The translations under genes were made by a program, and so were the position numbers. A stretch of DNA of 64,000 nt, taken from Paenibacillus sp. FSL R5-0912. GTDB lineage: Bacteria > Bacillota > Bacilli > Paenibacillales > Paenibacillaceae. Location of the stretch: assembly GCF_000758605.1 (NCBI RefSeq), contig NZ_CP009282.1, positions 434,001 through 498,000 of the forward strand. Direction: 5' to 3'. The first letter of the stretch is position 1, and the number at the start of each line of letters is the position of its first letter. Positions 8,997-17,814 of the stretch are shown here, piece after piece. The notes under the pieces were generated by a model that worked only from the letters and a program-made list of their open reading frames with translations, made no database searches and was not told the origin of the DNA.

Positions 8997-9878
8997 ATGG
9001 AATTAACCTATTTGCGGACCTTTTGTACAGTGGCGGACCACGGAAGTTATACCCGGGCGGCAGAAGTGCTGGGTTACGCACAATCGAGTGTGACGGCGCA
9101 GATTGCCAAGCTGGAGGAGCTGTACGGAGCCATTCTGCTGGAGCGTTCGGGCAGGGGGATGATTCCAACCTTCGCCGGCAGCAATCTGCTCCCGTATGCC
9201 CGGCAAATGCTGGCGCTGAGTGCGGAAGCTAAAGGGGTAATCTCCGGCGGTGATCAGGGAGTGCTGAATATTGGAGCTATTGAGACGCTAGCCGCTTATT
9301 ATCTGCCTCACCGGCTGCACCGGTACCGGGAGCAGCATCCCGGAATGCAGCTGCGGGTACAGCCCGGCTCTGAAGAAGATATCATCGCCGCAGTCAAAGA
9401 TAAAACGGCCCATTTCGGTCTGATCTTCGATGTTCCGTATGCGTCGGGGGAACTGGTTACTCTGCCGCTGCGGGAGGAGCAGCTGTATGTGATCACCCAT
9501 CCGGAGCATCCCATGGCAGCGGAAAGGGCGGTTACCCCGGAGCGTCTGGAGGGGGAACCGCTGGTGCTGACAGAGAGTACCTGCACTTACCGGAAGCAGC
9601 TGCTGAATGTGCTCAGGGAATCCGGTATAACTGCGCGTGTAGATATGGAGTTTGGGAATCTCGAGGGGATCAAGCAGGCGGTGAAGCACAGCTGGGGGAC
9701 GGCCTTTCTGCCGCGGTATGCGGTGGAAGAGGAGCTGCGCACTGGCGCATTAACCGGAATTCCCCTGGCCGGGCAGCTGGATCCGTTCTATATTCAGCTT
9801 ATCTACCGCAAGGAGCAGCGGCTATCCCCTGTGTTCATGGAGTTCATTGCCCATATGCAGCTGCAGCAGCCTGTATAA
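8997..9878 (+). CDS. LysR-family transcriptional regulator
   Basis: The 293-residue protein begins MELTYLRTFCTVADHGSY, the standard start of the winged-helix domain, and its recognition region is AEVLGYAQSSVTAQIAKLE. The remainder is the periplasmic-binding-protein-like effector domain. The start at 8997 is preferred over an upstream in-frame GTG because AGGAGA sits seven bases upstream and the length then matches the family. It is divergent from the rhodanese gene, its likely target, so sulfur metabolism is a possible signal (inference). Confidence 0.9.
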   Translation: MELTYLRTFCTVADHGSYTRAAEVLGYAQSSVTAQIAKLEELYGAILLERSGRGMIPTFAGSNLLPYARQMLALSAEAKGVISGGDQGVLNIGAIETLAAYYLPHRLHRYREQHPGMQLRVQPGSEEDIIAAVKDKTAHFGLIFDVPYASGELVTLPLREEQLYVITHPEHPMAAERAVTPERLEGEPLVLTESTCTYRKQLLNVLRESGITARVDMEFGNLEGIKQAVKHSWGTAFLPRYAVEEELRTGALTGIPLAGQLDPFYIQLIYRKEQRLSPVFMEFIAHMQLQQPV

Positions 9879-9935
9879 CACATCTTACATTCTAAGCATC
9901 AGCCACCCCCGAGACATATACAGGTTCTTCAGAAA

Positions 9936-9972
9936 AAGACGGCTTCAGCCAAACCCTGGCTGAAGCCGTCTT
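9936..9972. terminator. Bidirectional terminator between lysR and the TPM gene
   Basis: AAGACGGCTTCAGCCA (9936-9951) and TGGCTGAAGCCGTCTT (9957-9972) form a perfect 16-base-pair hairpin with a five-base loop. A-rich and T-containing flanks let it work for both convergent genes. Confidence 0.85.
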
Positions 9973-10006
9973 AAATATGTCTATACCGCTTCCGGCAATC
10001 CGCCGT

Positions 10007-12331
10007 CTACCACTTGGAGCCGCCGGAAGAATTCCTGCCGGACTTGCCGCCGCCCCAGGAAGAGCCGCCCGACGACCGGCCTCCGCCGCCCCAGGAGGAG
10101 CCGCCGGAGGAACGTCCGCCGCCGAATCCGCCCGAGGATGGCGGCCCGGAGGACATCCGCTTGCGGGCCTGTTCTCTGCGCTGCTGTTCCCGCATCATTG
10201 CCAGGCGGGCCGCCCGCTCTGCCTCTTCCTTCTGGCGGACAAGCCGGTTCGCTTCTTCCACGAAGATGGAAATCTGCGATGCGTAAGAATGACCTGTACT
10301 CTCCAGTTCATCCAGATTGTATGGACGGGCAGACAGGCGCTGCTCCAGCTCGGCATACTCCGGCAGCAGGGACAGCTGGAAGCGGCTCTGTGCAGCAATA
10401 CCTCTGCTATGCAGCAGACTCTGTGCCGCATCGACCCGGCTCTGTCCTTCCGTGAACAGCCTTCTCAGGCTGTCCAGACGTTCGTACAGAGAGCTCAGAC
10501 TGCTGTCGATACTGCTGAATTTGCCTTCAGTCTCGTCCTGCAGCGTTAGCAGCCGGTCAAGCCCGCTGCGCGCATTCTCATAATCACCGCGTGCATCGCT
10601 GGTCCAGGTCTCAATCTGCGGCACTTCGCCTGCGCCTTGCCGCAGGGCGGCACCAGTCTCCTCAAGCATCTTCTCCAGACTGTCCAGATGCTGGCGGGCG
10701 AACTGGTTCCTCGCCTCAGTGAGCTTGCCCTGCAGCTCATTGCGCCGCTGGGTCAAGCTGCCCCATTTGCTGCGCACCGTCTCCAGATCTGCGCGGTTGC
10801 TCTGCCGGATCATGGCCTGGCGCTCCGTCATGGCGACGGCTTCAGCCAGCAGCGCGTCCAGCGCGGCGCCGATCCGCCGCACCTCATCCATGTCGCCGCT
10901 GCGCAGCGGCGCCTCCAGGGACCCGGCGGCAGCCGAAGCCTGCTCCAGGCTGTCATAGGGCTTAACCTTCATATTGTGCAGGGAGTTCTGCTCAATCAGC
11001 CCGGAAATGCGGCTGCGGGCAGCGGCCAGAACCCCGGGGAATGCCTTCAGCTTATCGTCAAAAGCATCTACATCCTGCAGGTCCCGCTCAATTTGCTCCT
11101 GGCGCTCCTGCGCCTCTTCAGTAATATCCTGTGCGGCAATCGGGTCAAACAGCTCCAGCTGGTCAGCTTTGGCGGTTTGTGCGGCCAGCGCCTCCAGGTC
11201 CTCGGCGATTTCCTGCAGCGGATAGCCGGTCGCTTGGGCCGCTTGCTGCAATTGTCCGTCAAGCTCTGGCGCATCCTGCTTCAATTCAGTGATCTGCTGC
11301 TTGACGTTCCGGTCGGCATCGCTGATGACAGCAATATTCTTCTCTTCCTCTTCAAGCGAGGTGCGGAAATTACTTTCCGTCTGCTGAAGCTGTTCTGTTG
11401 CAGCTTTGAGGGCGGACAGGCGGTAGAAGGGCGGCAGGGCGCCTTGCCCGCTTGTCTGCTGCAGCGCTGAGATCTCGACCAGCTGCGAGGTCAGGCGCTT
11501 CGATATGCCCTCGACCAGTTCTCCGGTCTTGCCCTGCACGATTCCCTGGAAGGGCTGAAGGGATTCGAGGGCGCGATTCGCCCGTACCAGCAGGTCAGAT
11601 AATAGTTCCTGCTGCCTGGCAAGCCCGCTGCGGCGGCGCATTCCTGTAATCAGCACGTACAGCAGGAACACCAGTAATGCGGCCCCGGCTACAATAGCGG
11701 CGAGTGATATGAAGGATAGTCCGCCCCTGGCGGTTTCGGCCGTGCCCGATCCGCTGCTTCCGGCTGTCCCGCCGCTGCCGCCTGATCCGCCACCCGCAGT
11801 ACCACCTGTACCACCTCCAGCAGTTCCTCCGGCAGCACTGCCCGGCCCGCTGTCCACAGCCTGAAGCTCCTTAATAACAGCGCTGATTCCTCCGGCGAAA
11901 TCGCCGTCTCTGGCATAAGGATTGAAGTAAGTCTCCAGCAGCTTAGTGATTGCCGCGCTGCCTGAAGCGCCGCCGAGGTTCTGTGACCAGGCATTGAGTG
12001 AGTTCTGCAGCTGCGGATTATCGAAGTTAATCTCCGTTTGCTGGTCTCCGTAAGCGATCAGAAGCAGGATATCCCGGGTCTTCAGCTTCCAGGTATCGTA
12101 TACCTTATCTGCATAACTGGCTGGGTCCGCGCCGTCTAATGAGTCTATAGTCAGGATATAGAGAGTATAGCGGTCCGTTGCGGCCATCCGGGTGATAGCT
12201 TCTGCTTCCTGCGCAGTAAGTAAGCCGGCTTCATCAGTAACAACTCCCTGCTGTACAGGAATATCCGCAGCATAGACGCCGGGGATCCGGAGCAAGGATA
12301 ATAGTAAGACCAAGGCGAAAATTTTTCTCAA
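10007..12331 (-). CDS. TPM-domain membrane protein with long coiled coil and Gly/Ser-rich tail
   Basis: The 774-residue product has a signal peptide (residues 1-22) and a TPM domain (about 28-165, with YILTIDSLDGADPASYADKV). A Gly/Ser/Thr-rich linker follows (about 172-208), then one membrane span (about 210-233) and a cytoplasmic coiled-coil region of more than 400 residues. The C-terminal tail repeats GGSSWGGGG. TPM domains are small extracytoplasmic folds seen in YgcG-type proteins; the function here is unknown. The layout suggests a sensor or scaffold linking the outside of the membrane to a long cytoplasmic rod. It is monocistronic. Confidence 0.8.
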   Translation of the reverse strand: MRKIFALVLLLSLLRIPGVYAADIPVQQGVVTDEAGLLTAQEAEAITRMAATDRYTLYILTIDSLDGADPASYADKVYDTWKLKTRDILLLIAYGDQQTEINFDNPQLQNSLNAWSQNLGGASGSAAITKLLETYFNPYARDGDFAGGISAVIKELQAVDSGPGSAAGGTAGGGTGGTAGGGSGGSGGTAGSSGSGTAETARGGLSFISLAAIVAGAALLVFLLYVLITGMRRRSGLARQQELLSDLLVRANRALESLQPFQGIVQGKTGELVEGISKRLTSQLVEISALQQTSGQGALPPFYRLSALKAATEQLQQTESNFRTSLEEEEKNIAVISDADRNVKQQITELKQDAPELDGQLQQAAQATGYPLQEIAEDLEALAAQTAKADQLELFDPIAAQDITEEAQERQEQIERDLQDVDAFDDKLKAFPGVLAAARSRISGLIEQNSLHNMKVKPYDSLEQASAAAGSLEAPLRSGDMDEVRRIGAALDALLAEAVAMTERQAMIRQSNRADLETVRSKWGSLTQRRNELQGKLTEARNQFARQHLDSLEKMLEETGAALRQGAGEVPQIETWTSDARGDYENARSGLDRLLTLQDETEGKFSSIDSSLSSLYERLDSLRRLFTEGQSRVDAAQSLLHSRGIAAQSRFQLSLLPEYAELEQRLSARPYNLDELESTGHSYASQISIFVEEANRLVRQKEEAERAARLAMMREQQRREQARKRMSSGPPSSGGFGGGRSSGGSSWGGGGRSSGGSSWGGGKSGRNSSGGSKW

Positions 12332-12445
12332 TTCTGCACACTCCGATCTATGGGCTGTTGTTCGTTATATTATGCTAATCATTATATCATTAAACATTCC
12401 GGAGACCTCAGATGCAGCCGTCCCGGAATTAGCCCCCGTGTACCG

Positions 12446-12481
12446 CAAAAAAAGCCGCATTCCCGTAACGGAAATGCGGCT
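12446..12481 (-). terminator. Intrinsic terminator of the 47-codon gene
   Basis: On the minus strand AGCCGCATTTCCG-TTA-CGGGAATGCGGCT forms a long stem followed by seven T residues (plus-strand A-run at 12447-12453). This is strong evidence that a transcript from the small gene ends here. Confidence 0.85.
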
Positions 12482-12560
12482 ATATACATTCTTCTATAAC
12501 TAACAGCAACTGTGTCCTTGCCAATGGCAGGAGGCTTAGCTGTTGTGTGCGCGGAATAAT

Positions 12561-12704
12561 CTATCGGGTTTGCAGACAGAGGATATACTGCAATCTGGAC
12601 TTGATCTCTTTCTGCCATTTCATATCTCCGACTTTTACAGCAAGATTGAGCAGATCCAGGTAATCGTCAACCTGTAATGCGGTCCGGGTGGTGGCTGCGT
12701 TCAT
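12561..12704 (-). CDS. 47-residue hypothetical protein under a Fur box
   Basis: On the minus strand ATG at 12704 opens 47 codons (MNAATTRTALQVDDYLDLLN then a basic amphipathic stretch, VKVGDMKWQKEIKSRLQYIL) and ends in TAG at 12561. AAGGAG lies 11 bases upstream, a perfect Fur site lies about 60 bases upstream and a strong terminator about 80 bases downstream, so the unit is complete. The product is soluble and helical; I do not recognise it. By position it should be made when iron is scarce. It could be a functional analogue of the small Fur-controlled iron-sparing proteins of Bacillus, but there is no sequence resemblance I can claim. Confidence 0.65.
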   Translation of the reverse strand: MNAATTRTALQVDDYLDLLNLAVKVGDMKWQKEIKSRLQYILCLQTR

Positions 12705-12760
12705 GGGTGTTCAGTCTCCTTTTAACTCAGATATAGTAAAGTAACGAATAATAGATATTC

Positions 12761-12780
12761 AATAATGATAATCATTATCA
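12761..12780. promoter_or_regulatory. Fur box
   Basis: TGATAATCATTATCA at 12766-12780 matches the 7-1-7 Bacillus Fur consensus TGATAATNATTATCA at every position. The longer AATAATGATAATCATTATC (12761-12779) matches 18 of 19 bases of the classical 19-mer. On the minus strand it overlaps candidate -35/-10 elements (TTGAAT, 18 bases, TACTAT) of the 47-codon gene. Confidence 0.85.
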
Positions 12781-12907
12781 ACCGTTATTGTTATTATCCA
12801 CATTTTGCTCCCAAAAAGCAATACAAATATAAAGTTTCTTATTTTAAAATTCCCGTTGAAACAATACCGTCCTTAAAAGGGGCGACAAAGCCGCTTCCGC
12901 GAGCTTC

Positions 12908-13012
12908 TTCGACAATAAATCAACGTTTCTGCAGAATTTGCACATTTTATCAGAACTGAAGCATAACTAGCAGGAACCTTACCATTTTTTGTCGAATACA
13001 GCTTCATATAAA
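12908..13012 (+). promoter_or_regulatory. Upstream region of the GGDEF-EAL gene with two Spo0A-like boxes
   Basis: TTTTTGTCGAA at 12986-12996 matches the Spo0A box (TTTTGTCGAA). A second core lies on the opposite strand (TTCGACAA at 12908-12915). TATAAA at 13007-13012 is a possible -10 with no proper -35, as is common at Spo0A-activated promoters. Control by Spo0A is inference from these short matches. Further upstream, 12851-12880 resembles a hairpin found before the EAL gene at 58665. Confidence 0.4.
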
Positions 13013-13051
13013 TGCGTTTAGCCGATTTTTATGGGACAAAGGAGAATTGCG

Positions 13052-16000
13052 ATGAAGCGGTGTAAACTCTTGCTTCTAATTGGCATCGTGCTCATGATTA
13101 CACCCCCCGCTGCCGCTCACGCCAAAAGACAGGATATTAAGTACCAGGCAGAACTGGAATACCCCCCCTACAAGTACATACAGAACGGATATCTGACAGG
13201 TTTTGATATTGATCTGACGAGTATGATTTTTGAGAAAAAGGATTACCTTCTTCTATACAGCACCGGGGAATGGGAAAGTACATACAGCCTGCTGACCGAG
13301 GGCAAGATCGACACGACCGGACTCATGGCCATAACCGAGGCGAGAAAGCAGGATACCTTGTTCTCAAGACCTGTGCTAAGGAGCTACATTTCCGTCTATT
13401 CCCGCCAGGAGCTTAGTGAAGAAGTGAAGCTGAGCACGTTGAAAAATTACAGAATCGGTGTAGGCAAGGAACAGTATTCGGAAACTGTTCTGCAGAATAG
13501 TGTGGGAATCCCATCCTCACAATACATAGAATATGCGACCGTACCTGAAGCAGTGGAGGCTCTGCGCAAAGGCGAGATTGATCTGCTGTTCGAGAATCAG
13601 GGGGTGGTGGATTATCTGATTGTTGAACAGGGGCTGACCGGAACGATTATCCGCAAAATGAACAATCTTTATCCTCAGGATGTCGCTTATGGCATCAGCA
13701 AGACCAAGCCGGAGCTGGTGTCTTATGTGAATGCCAGACTGGAGCGCCTGGAACGCTCCGGGGCATTCGAGGAGCTGTATCAACAATATTTCTTCGCTCA
13801 CTCGGATTATCATCAGTCCATGATCCGTAATAGAATTATATCAGGAGTGGCCATAGGGGTTGTTCTGCTGGTATTTGGTTCTGTGCTGCTCCGGATCTAT
13901 ATCCGGCGTCTGCGCCGGACGATCCACTCCGAACAGGAATTCTTCGAGGATGTGATCGAGAATACCGGGATGATCATATGGGCGGTTCATGGGGACAAGC
14001 GGAGCGTGCGCTTCAATCAATATGCTGAGAAAATGACCGGGCTTTCAGAGAAGGATGTGCTCGGTGTGAGTATCGATGACCTGCCTGGTCTTGAGGGTGG
14101 AGCGGCAGTGCTGAGGGATCTCCTTACCAAAGCGGTCTATCTCGATTATGTGACTAATGTGGAGGTGAAGCTTCCGGAGCATTCTCCGGTTGCGCATTAT
14201 TTCTCCATCCGCACTACCCTGATCAAGGGGATGGATGATCAGGCGGAGGATATATTTGTCCTGGTCGGGCTTGATATCGATGAACGCAAACAGAACGAGC
14301 TTAAGCTGCAGCTCAGTTACGAGGAACTGGAATCTACCTATGAGGAGCTTGCGGCAACGGAGGTTGAGCTGCAGGACCAGTTCAACCGGCTGGGCGTCAG
14401 TGAACGGCGTTTCCGTCTGGCCTCCGAAGGCTCAGGTGCCTATATGTGGGAGCTCGACTGGGATAGCGGCTTCTACAAGCTCTCGGACCGCTGGTATGAG
14501 GTCATGGGCTACTCTGAGGAAGAGATCAACGCCTTCGAAGGCGGTGTGCTCAGCATCATTCATCCGGATGATCAGGAATCTGCACGCAAAGCCAGACAGG
14601 AGCATCTTACCGGGCTGACTCCGATCTACGAAACCGAGTACCGGATGAAGACCAAAGATGACGTTTATGTCTGGTTTGAGGTTAGGGGGAAGGCGATTGT
14701 GGACCCCAGAGACCAAATCGTACTGTTCCTGGGCTCGCTGATTGATATCAGCAAGCGGAAGCAGGCGGAGTTCAGTCTGAATAACAGCTATCAGGAGCTT
14801 GAAGCGACCTATGAGCAGCTTACGGCTACGCAGCAGGAGCTTGTAGGGCAATATGAGATGCTGCTGGAAAATCAGAAGAATATGCATCGCCTGGCTTATG
14901 TGGATTCGCTCAGCAATCTGCCGAACCGGATCTGTCTGCTGGAGACGATGGAGAATTATTTCCGCCGGCCGGGGGGGAGAGCGGCGCTGCTGTTCGTGGA
15001 CACGGACAACTTCAAGTATATTAACGATACGCTAGGACATAAATCCGGCGATGTTCTGATCCGCAAGGCCAGCGAGCGCCTGCAGTCGGTAGTCCGGGAA
15101 GGGGACATGCTCTCCCGGCTCGGCGGCGACGAATTTGTAGTGTTTCTCAAAGACATAGAGAGCCGCGTGGATGTGCTGAATTTGGCCGAGGACATTATGC
15201 GCTCCTTCCGCAAATCCTTCCTCATCGGCGAGAGCAACCTGTACGTCTCCTGTAGCATCGGGATCTCCTTCTACCCGGAAGACGGGGAGACGACAGAGGA
15301 GATTCTGAAGAATGCTGACGTAGCGATGTACCGGGCCAAAGAAGAAGGGAAAAGCACCTATGTGGTTTATGATAAATCGATGCATACGGCATTTAATGAA
15401 CGGATGAACATTGAGAAGCATCTGCGGAGTGCCATGAACAATAATGAATTTGAGCTGCATTATCAGCCGCAGGTGCAGATTGAGACGGGACTGATCTCGG
15501 GATTCGAGGCTTTGATCCGCTGGAACAGTCCGGTGCTCGGTTTTGTCTCCCCGCTCTCCTTCATCAAGATTGCCGAGGATTCCAGACTGATTATTTATAT
15601 CGGGGAATGGGTGCTGCGGGAGGCCTGCAAATTCATGAACAGCATCCACCAGCTTACCGGAATCTCTTATAAAATATCAGTGAATATCTCCATTATTCAG
15701 CTGCTGCAGGATGATTTCGTGGAGATTGTGCTGGATAGTCTGGAAGAGAGCGGTGTTGAGCCGAGCAGTCTGGAGCTGGAGATTACGGAATCCATATTCA
15801 TGGAATCGTTCGAGAGCACCGTCAGCAAGCTGGAATTCCTGAAGTCGCGCGGTATCCGGATTGCGTTGGATGATTTCGGAACGGGGTATTCCTCCTTAAG
15901 CTATCTTCAGCAGCTGCCGATCTCGACACTCAAAATGGACAAAATTTTCATTGATTCCCTTGCGGATAAAGCCTATAGCCAGTCCTTCGTCCAGACGATC

Positions 16001-16192
16001 ATCATTCTGGGCCATAAAATGGGCCTGGATGTTGTGGCCGAGGGCGTGGAGGATGCCAGCCAGCTGGCCTTCCTCAAGGAAGCGAACTGCGACAAGGTTC
16101 AGGGCTACCTGATCAGCCGGCCGGTGCCGCAGCGCGAAGTAATTGAACTGCTCGTGCCGCAGAAGCGTTATGAAGTAGATCATCTGAATTAG
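13052..16192 (+). CDS. Membrane receptor with SBP, PAS, GGDEF and EAL domains (c-di-GMP synthesis/breakdown)
   Basis: The 1046-residue protein has, in order: a signal peptide (to about residue 25), an extracytoplasmic solute-binding domain of SBP_bac_3 type (about 30-255), a membrane span (about 262-285), two PAS domains separated by coiled coil, GGDEF and EAL. GGDEF is intact, with the inhibitory RxxD site (REGD) five residues upstream. The EAL domain keeps FEALIRW, the DDFGTGYSSL loop and AEGVE, so both activities look possible. ATG 13052 is chosen because AAAGGAG lies seven bases upstream and a signal peptide then follows. It probably senses an amino-acid-like ligand. It ends in TAG. Confidence 0.92.
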   Translation: MKRCKLLLLIGIVLMITPPAAAHAKRQDIKYQAELEYPPYKYIQNGYLTGFDIDLTSMIFEKKDYLLLYSTGEWESTYSLLTEGKIDTTGLMAITEARKQDTLFSRPVLRSYISVYSRQELSEEVKLSTLKNYRIGVGKEQYSETVLQNSVGIPSSQYIEYATVPEAVEALRKGEIDLLFENQGVVDYLIVEQGLTGTIIRKMNNLYPQDVAYGISKTKPELVSYVNARLERLERSGAFEELYQQYFFAHSDYHQSMIRNRIISGVAIGVVLLVFGSVLLRIYIRRLRRTIHSEQEFFEDVIENTGMIIWAVHGDKRSVRFNQYAEKMTGLSEKDVLGVSIDDLPGLEGGAAVLRDLLTKAVYLDYVTNVEVKLPEHSPVAHYFSIRTTLIKGMDDQAEDIFVLVGLDIDERKQNELKLQLSYEELESTYEELAATEVELQDQFNRLGVSERRFRLASEGSGAYMWELDWDSGFYKLSDRWYEVMGYSEEEINAFEGGVLSIIHPDDQESARKARQEHLTGLTPIYETEYRMKTKDDVYVWFEVRGKAIVDPRDQIVLFLGSLIDISKRKQAEFSLNNSYQELEATYEQLTATQQELVGQYEMLLENQKNMHRLAYVDSLSNLPNRICLLETMENYFRRPGGRAALLFVDTDNFKYINDTLGHKSGDVLIRKASERLQSVVREGDMLSRLGGDEFVVFLKDIESRVDVLNLAEDIMRSFRKSFLIGESNLYVSCSIGISFYPEDGETTEEILKNADVAMYRAKEEGKSTYVVYDKSMHTAFNERMNIEKHLRSAMNNNEFELHYQPQVQIETGLISGFEALIRWNSPVLGFVSPLSFIKIAEDSRLIIYIGEWVLREACKFMNSIHQLTGISYKISVNISIIQLLQDDFVEIVLDSLEESGVEPSSLELEITESIFMESFESTVSKLEFLKSRGIRIALDDFGTGYSSLSYLQQLPISTLKMDKIFIDSLADKAYSQSFVQTIIILGHKMGLDVVAEGVEDASQLAFLKEANCDKVQGYLISRPVPQREVIELLVPQKRYEVDHLN

Positions 16193-16210
16193 GGCTATAG
16201 ATTACATAGT

Positions 16211-16258
16211 AAAAGCGGGTCCCGGGCATGGATAATATGCCTGTGGACCCGCTTTTTT
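16211..16258. terminator. Terminator between convergent GGDEF genes
   Basis: AAAGCGGGTCC (16212-16222) pairs with GGACCCGCTTT (from 16245), followed by a T-run to 16258. The A-rich left flank may let it serve the minus strand too. Confidence 0.85.
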
Positions 16259-16282
16259 GAACTAGTAAATGTTTATTCGCAG

Positions 16283-17377
16283 CTAGAAGATGACGATTTT
16301 GTTCTTGCCTGTTTTTTTGGCTTCATACAGGGCATCGTCTGCCTGCTGAAAAGTGGAGCTCTTCGAATCGGTTCCATTATAATCATGCATGCCGATGCTG
16401 ACAGTAACCGATCTATTCTCCATTTCATTGATTAGCAGGCCGGCAATTCCGGTTAGGATCTTGTCCATAATCCGCACGGAATCCTCCAGCGGCTTGGCGG
16501 TCAGAATGATAACGAACTCTTCACCGCCGTACCGGGCTGCGAAGTCATCCGATCCGATATGCTGCAGCATGACTGCAGCTACCTGCTTCAGTACAATATC
16601 GCCAACCCAGTGGCCATACTGGTCATTTACTTTTTTGAAATTGTCGATATCCAGGACCGCCAGCTGCAGGGGAAAAGGGTTGCTCTGCTGATGCTCAATC
16701 AGCCAGCCCAGATATTCATGAAAGGTCTTGTGATTGTACAAGTCGGTCAAGGGGTCAATCTTGGACAGCCTGTCCATAATAATATTCTGAATGCGCAGCT
16801 CCTGCTCCGATTTCACCGAATTCTCCAGTGACTGCATAAGATCCCGTCCCCGTGCAATGACGCCGAATCCGGCCAGTGAAGTTCCTGCGAAGATAAGGGT
16901 GATAATAATGTTCTGGATACGCAGGGTATAGTCATAGGTAGCTGTGTTGAGGAACAGCATAATGATATAGATCAGGCAAATAACCGAGGAAGCCTTCAGA
17001 TAATTGTCCTTCAGATAGATCATGGATACCAGAAGCGGAAGCAGCATAATGAGCGGCTTCACATGAAACTCCGTGCTCAGATTCATGATTATCAGAATGC
17101 CGTACAGATGACTGGTGACAATAATTGAGAACTCGGACATCAGCGGTTTCCATTTATGTACAACCTCGAGAATCAGAAGCAAGACGAGCAGTATGGAGTC
17201 GGGGATCACTATGTGGTTAATGAAATATTGCCCGCCGGAGAGCTCAGGCCGGTGGCCCCACATGGATAAGGCAACAAATAGCTGGCTTGCCAGATAAACA
17301 AACAGGACCATCCAAAAGGTGTTGAGGAGGACGCGGTTCCAGTACATTTGGCGAGGAGTTGGCGGTGGGATGTGCAT
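16283..17377 (-). CDS. Membrane diguanylate cyclase (GGDEF)
   Basis: The protein has 364 residues: about six hydrophobic segments in the first 190 residues, then a GGDEF domain (SKIDPLTDLYNHKTFHEYL to the C-terminus). The signature is GGEEF (RYGGEEFVIIL), an active variant; no RxxD inhibitory site is present five residues before it. It should make c-di-GMP in response to a signal sensed in the membrane. The start is ATG 17377 behind AAAGAGGA at seven bases. A TTGTCGAA Spo0A-like core lies about 40 bases upstream. Confidence 0.9.
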   Translation of the reverse strand: MHIPPPTPRQMYWNRVLLNTFWMVLFVYLASQLFVALSMWGHRPELSGGQYFINHIVIPDSILLVLLLILEVVHKWKPLMSEFSIIVTSHLYGILIIMNLSTEFHVKPLIMLLPLLVSMIYLKDNYLKASSVICLIYIIMLFLNTATYDYTLRIQNIIITLIFAGTSLAGFGVIARGRDLMQSLENSVKSEQELRIQNIIMDRLSKIDPLTDLYNHKTFHEYLGWLIEHQQSNPFPLQLAVLDIDNFKKVNDQYGHWVGDIVLKQVAAVMLQHIGSDDFAARYGGEEFVIILTAKPLEDSVRIMDKILTGIAGLLINEMENRSVTVSIGMHDYNGTDSKSSTFQQADDALYEAKKTGKNKIVIF

Positions 17378-17415
17378 AAGATGTTCCTCTTTTCCAGTGG
17401 CAATATACTTATATA

Positions 17416-17423
17416 TTCGACAA
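17416..17423 (-). promoter_or_regulatory. Spo0A-like box upstream of the membrane GGDEF gene
   Basis: On the minus strand AATTGTCGAATA contains the complete TGTCGAA Spo0A core, 39 bases before the ATG at 17377. The same core occurs upstream of the GGDEF-EAL gene at 13052. Eight-base matches alone are weak evidence. Confidence 0.3.
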
Positions 17424-17551
17424 TTATCCCGATTTTCCTCCCTAATCCGATTCTGCGATCATTGTTCGTGTTTTGGTGATTAATACTAGGTATTTATAGC
17501 TATTCATGCTGATATAATGATACAAACACGAATTATTAATACGATATATCC

Positions 17552-17580
17552 TTGACACATTCGCATAATTTCTGTAGAAT
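17552..17580 (+). promoter_or_regulatory. Sigma-A promoter of the riboswitch-controlled flavoprotein gene
   Basis: TTGACA (17552-17557), a 17-base spacer, and TAGAAT (17575-17580). Transcription would start some 25 bases before the aptamer at 17612. Confidence 0.85.
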
Positions 17581-17611
17581 TCCAATTGGCTCACAATAAT
17601 GAGCTAAGCTG

Positions 17612-17676
17612 TTCGTATATCCTCAATGATAAGGTTTGGGGGTTTCTACAGGGAACCGTAAATTCCTGGCTACGAA
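17612..17676 (+). promoter_or_regulatory. Purine riboswitch aptamer, guanine class
   Basis: P1 is formed by TTCGTA (17612-17617) and TACGAA (17671-17676). Between them are the conserved junction and loop blocks: ATCCTCAATGATAAGGTTTG, then TTTCTAC, then CCGTAAA. The specificity base between P3 and P1 (position 74 in the B. subtilis numbering) is C in GGCTACGAA, which predicts guanine/hypoxanthine rather than adenine. No clear terminator lies in the expression platform; a weak hairpin (ATAGGGTGCA with TGCATACCTAT) follows, so the output mode is unresolved. Confidence 0.92.
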
Positions 17677-17814
17677 TAGGGTGCATTTTGCATACCTATG
17701 AAGAGGTCGGGATTTTTGTGCTGTTTGCGTAAGTGAATTTATATTTATCGCAGAAACAGAGCAGCCCTTATCCACTGAGGGCAGCCGTTTCATCCTGGGA
17801 GGAACAGAGAACCT

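Noticed and set aside
12851..12960. A second c-di-GMP aptamer before the GGDEF-EAL gene (GGGGCGACAAAGCC resembles the GACGCAAAGCC block)
   Set aside because: The GNRA tetraloop stem, the receptor block and the 3' ATGATNGCC block are missing.
17620..17676. Adenine-class reading of the purine riboswitch
   Set aside because: The specificity base between P3 and P1 is C (GGCTACGAA), not T.
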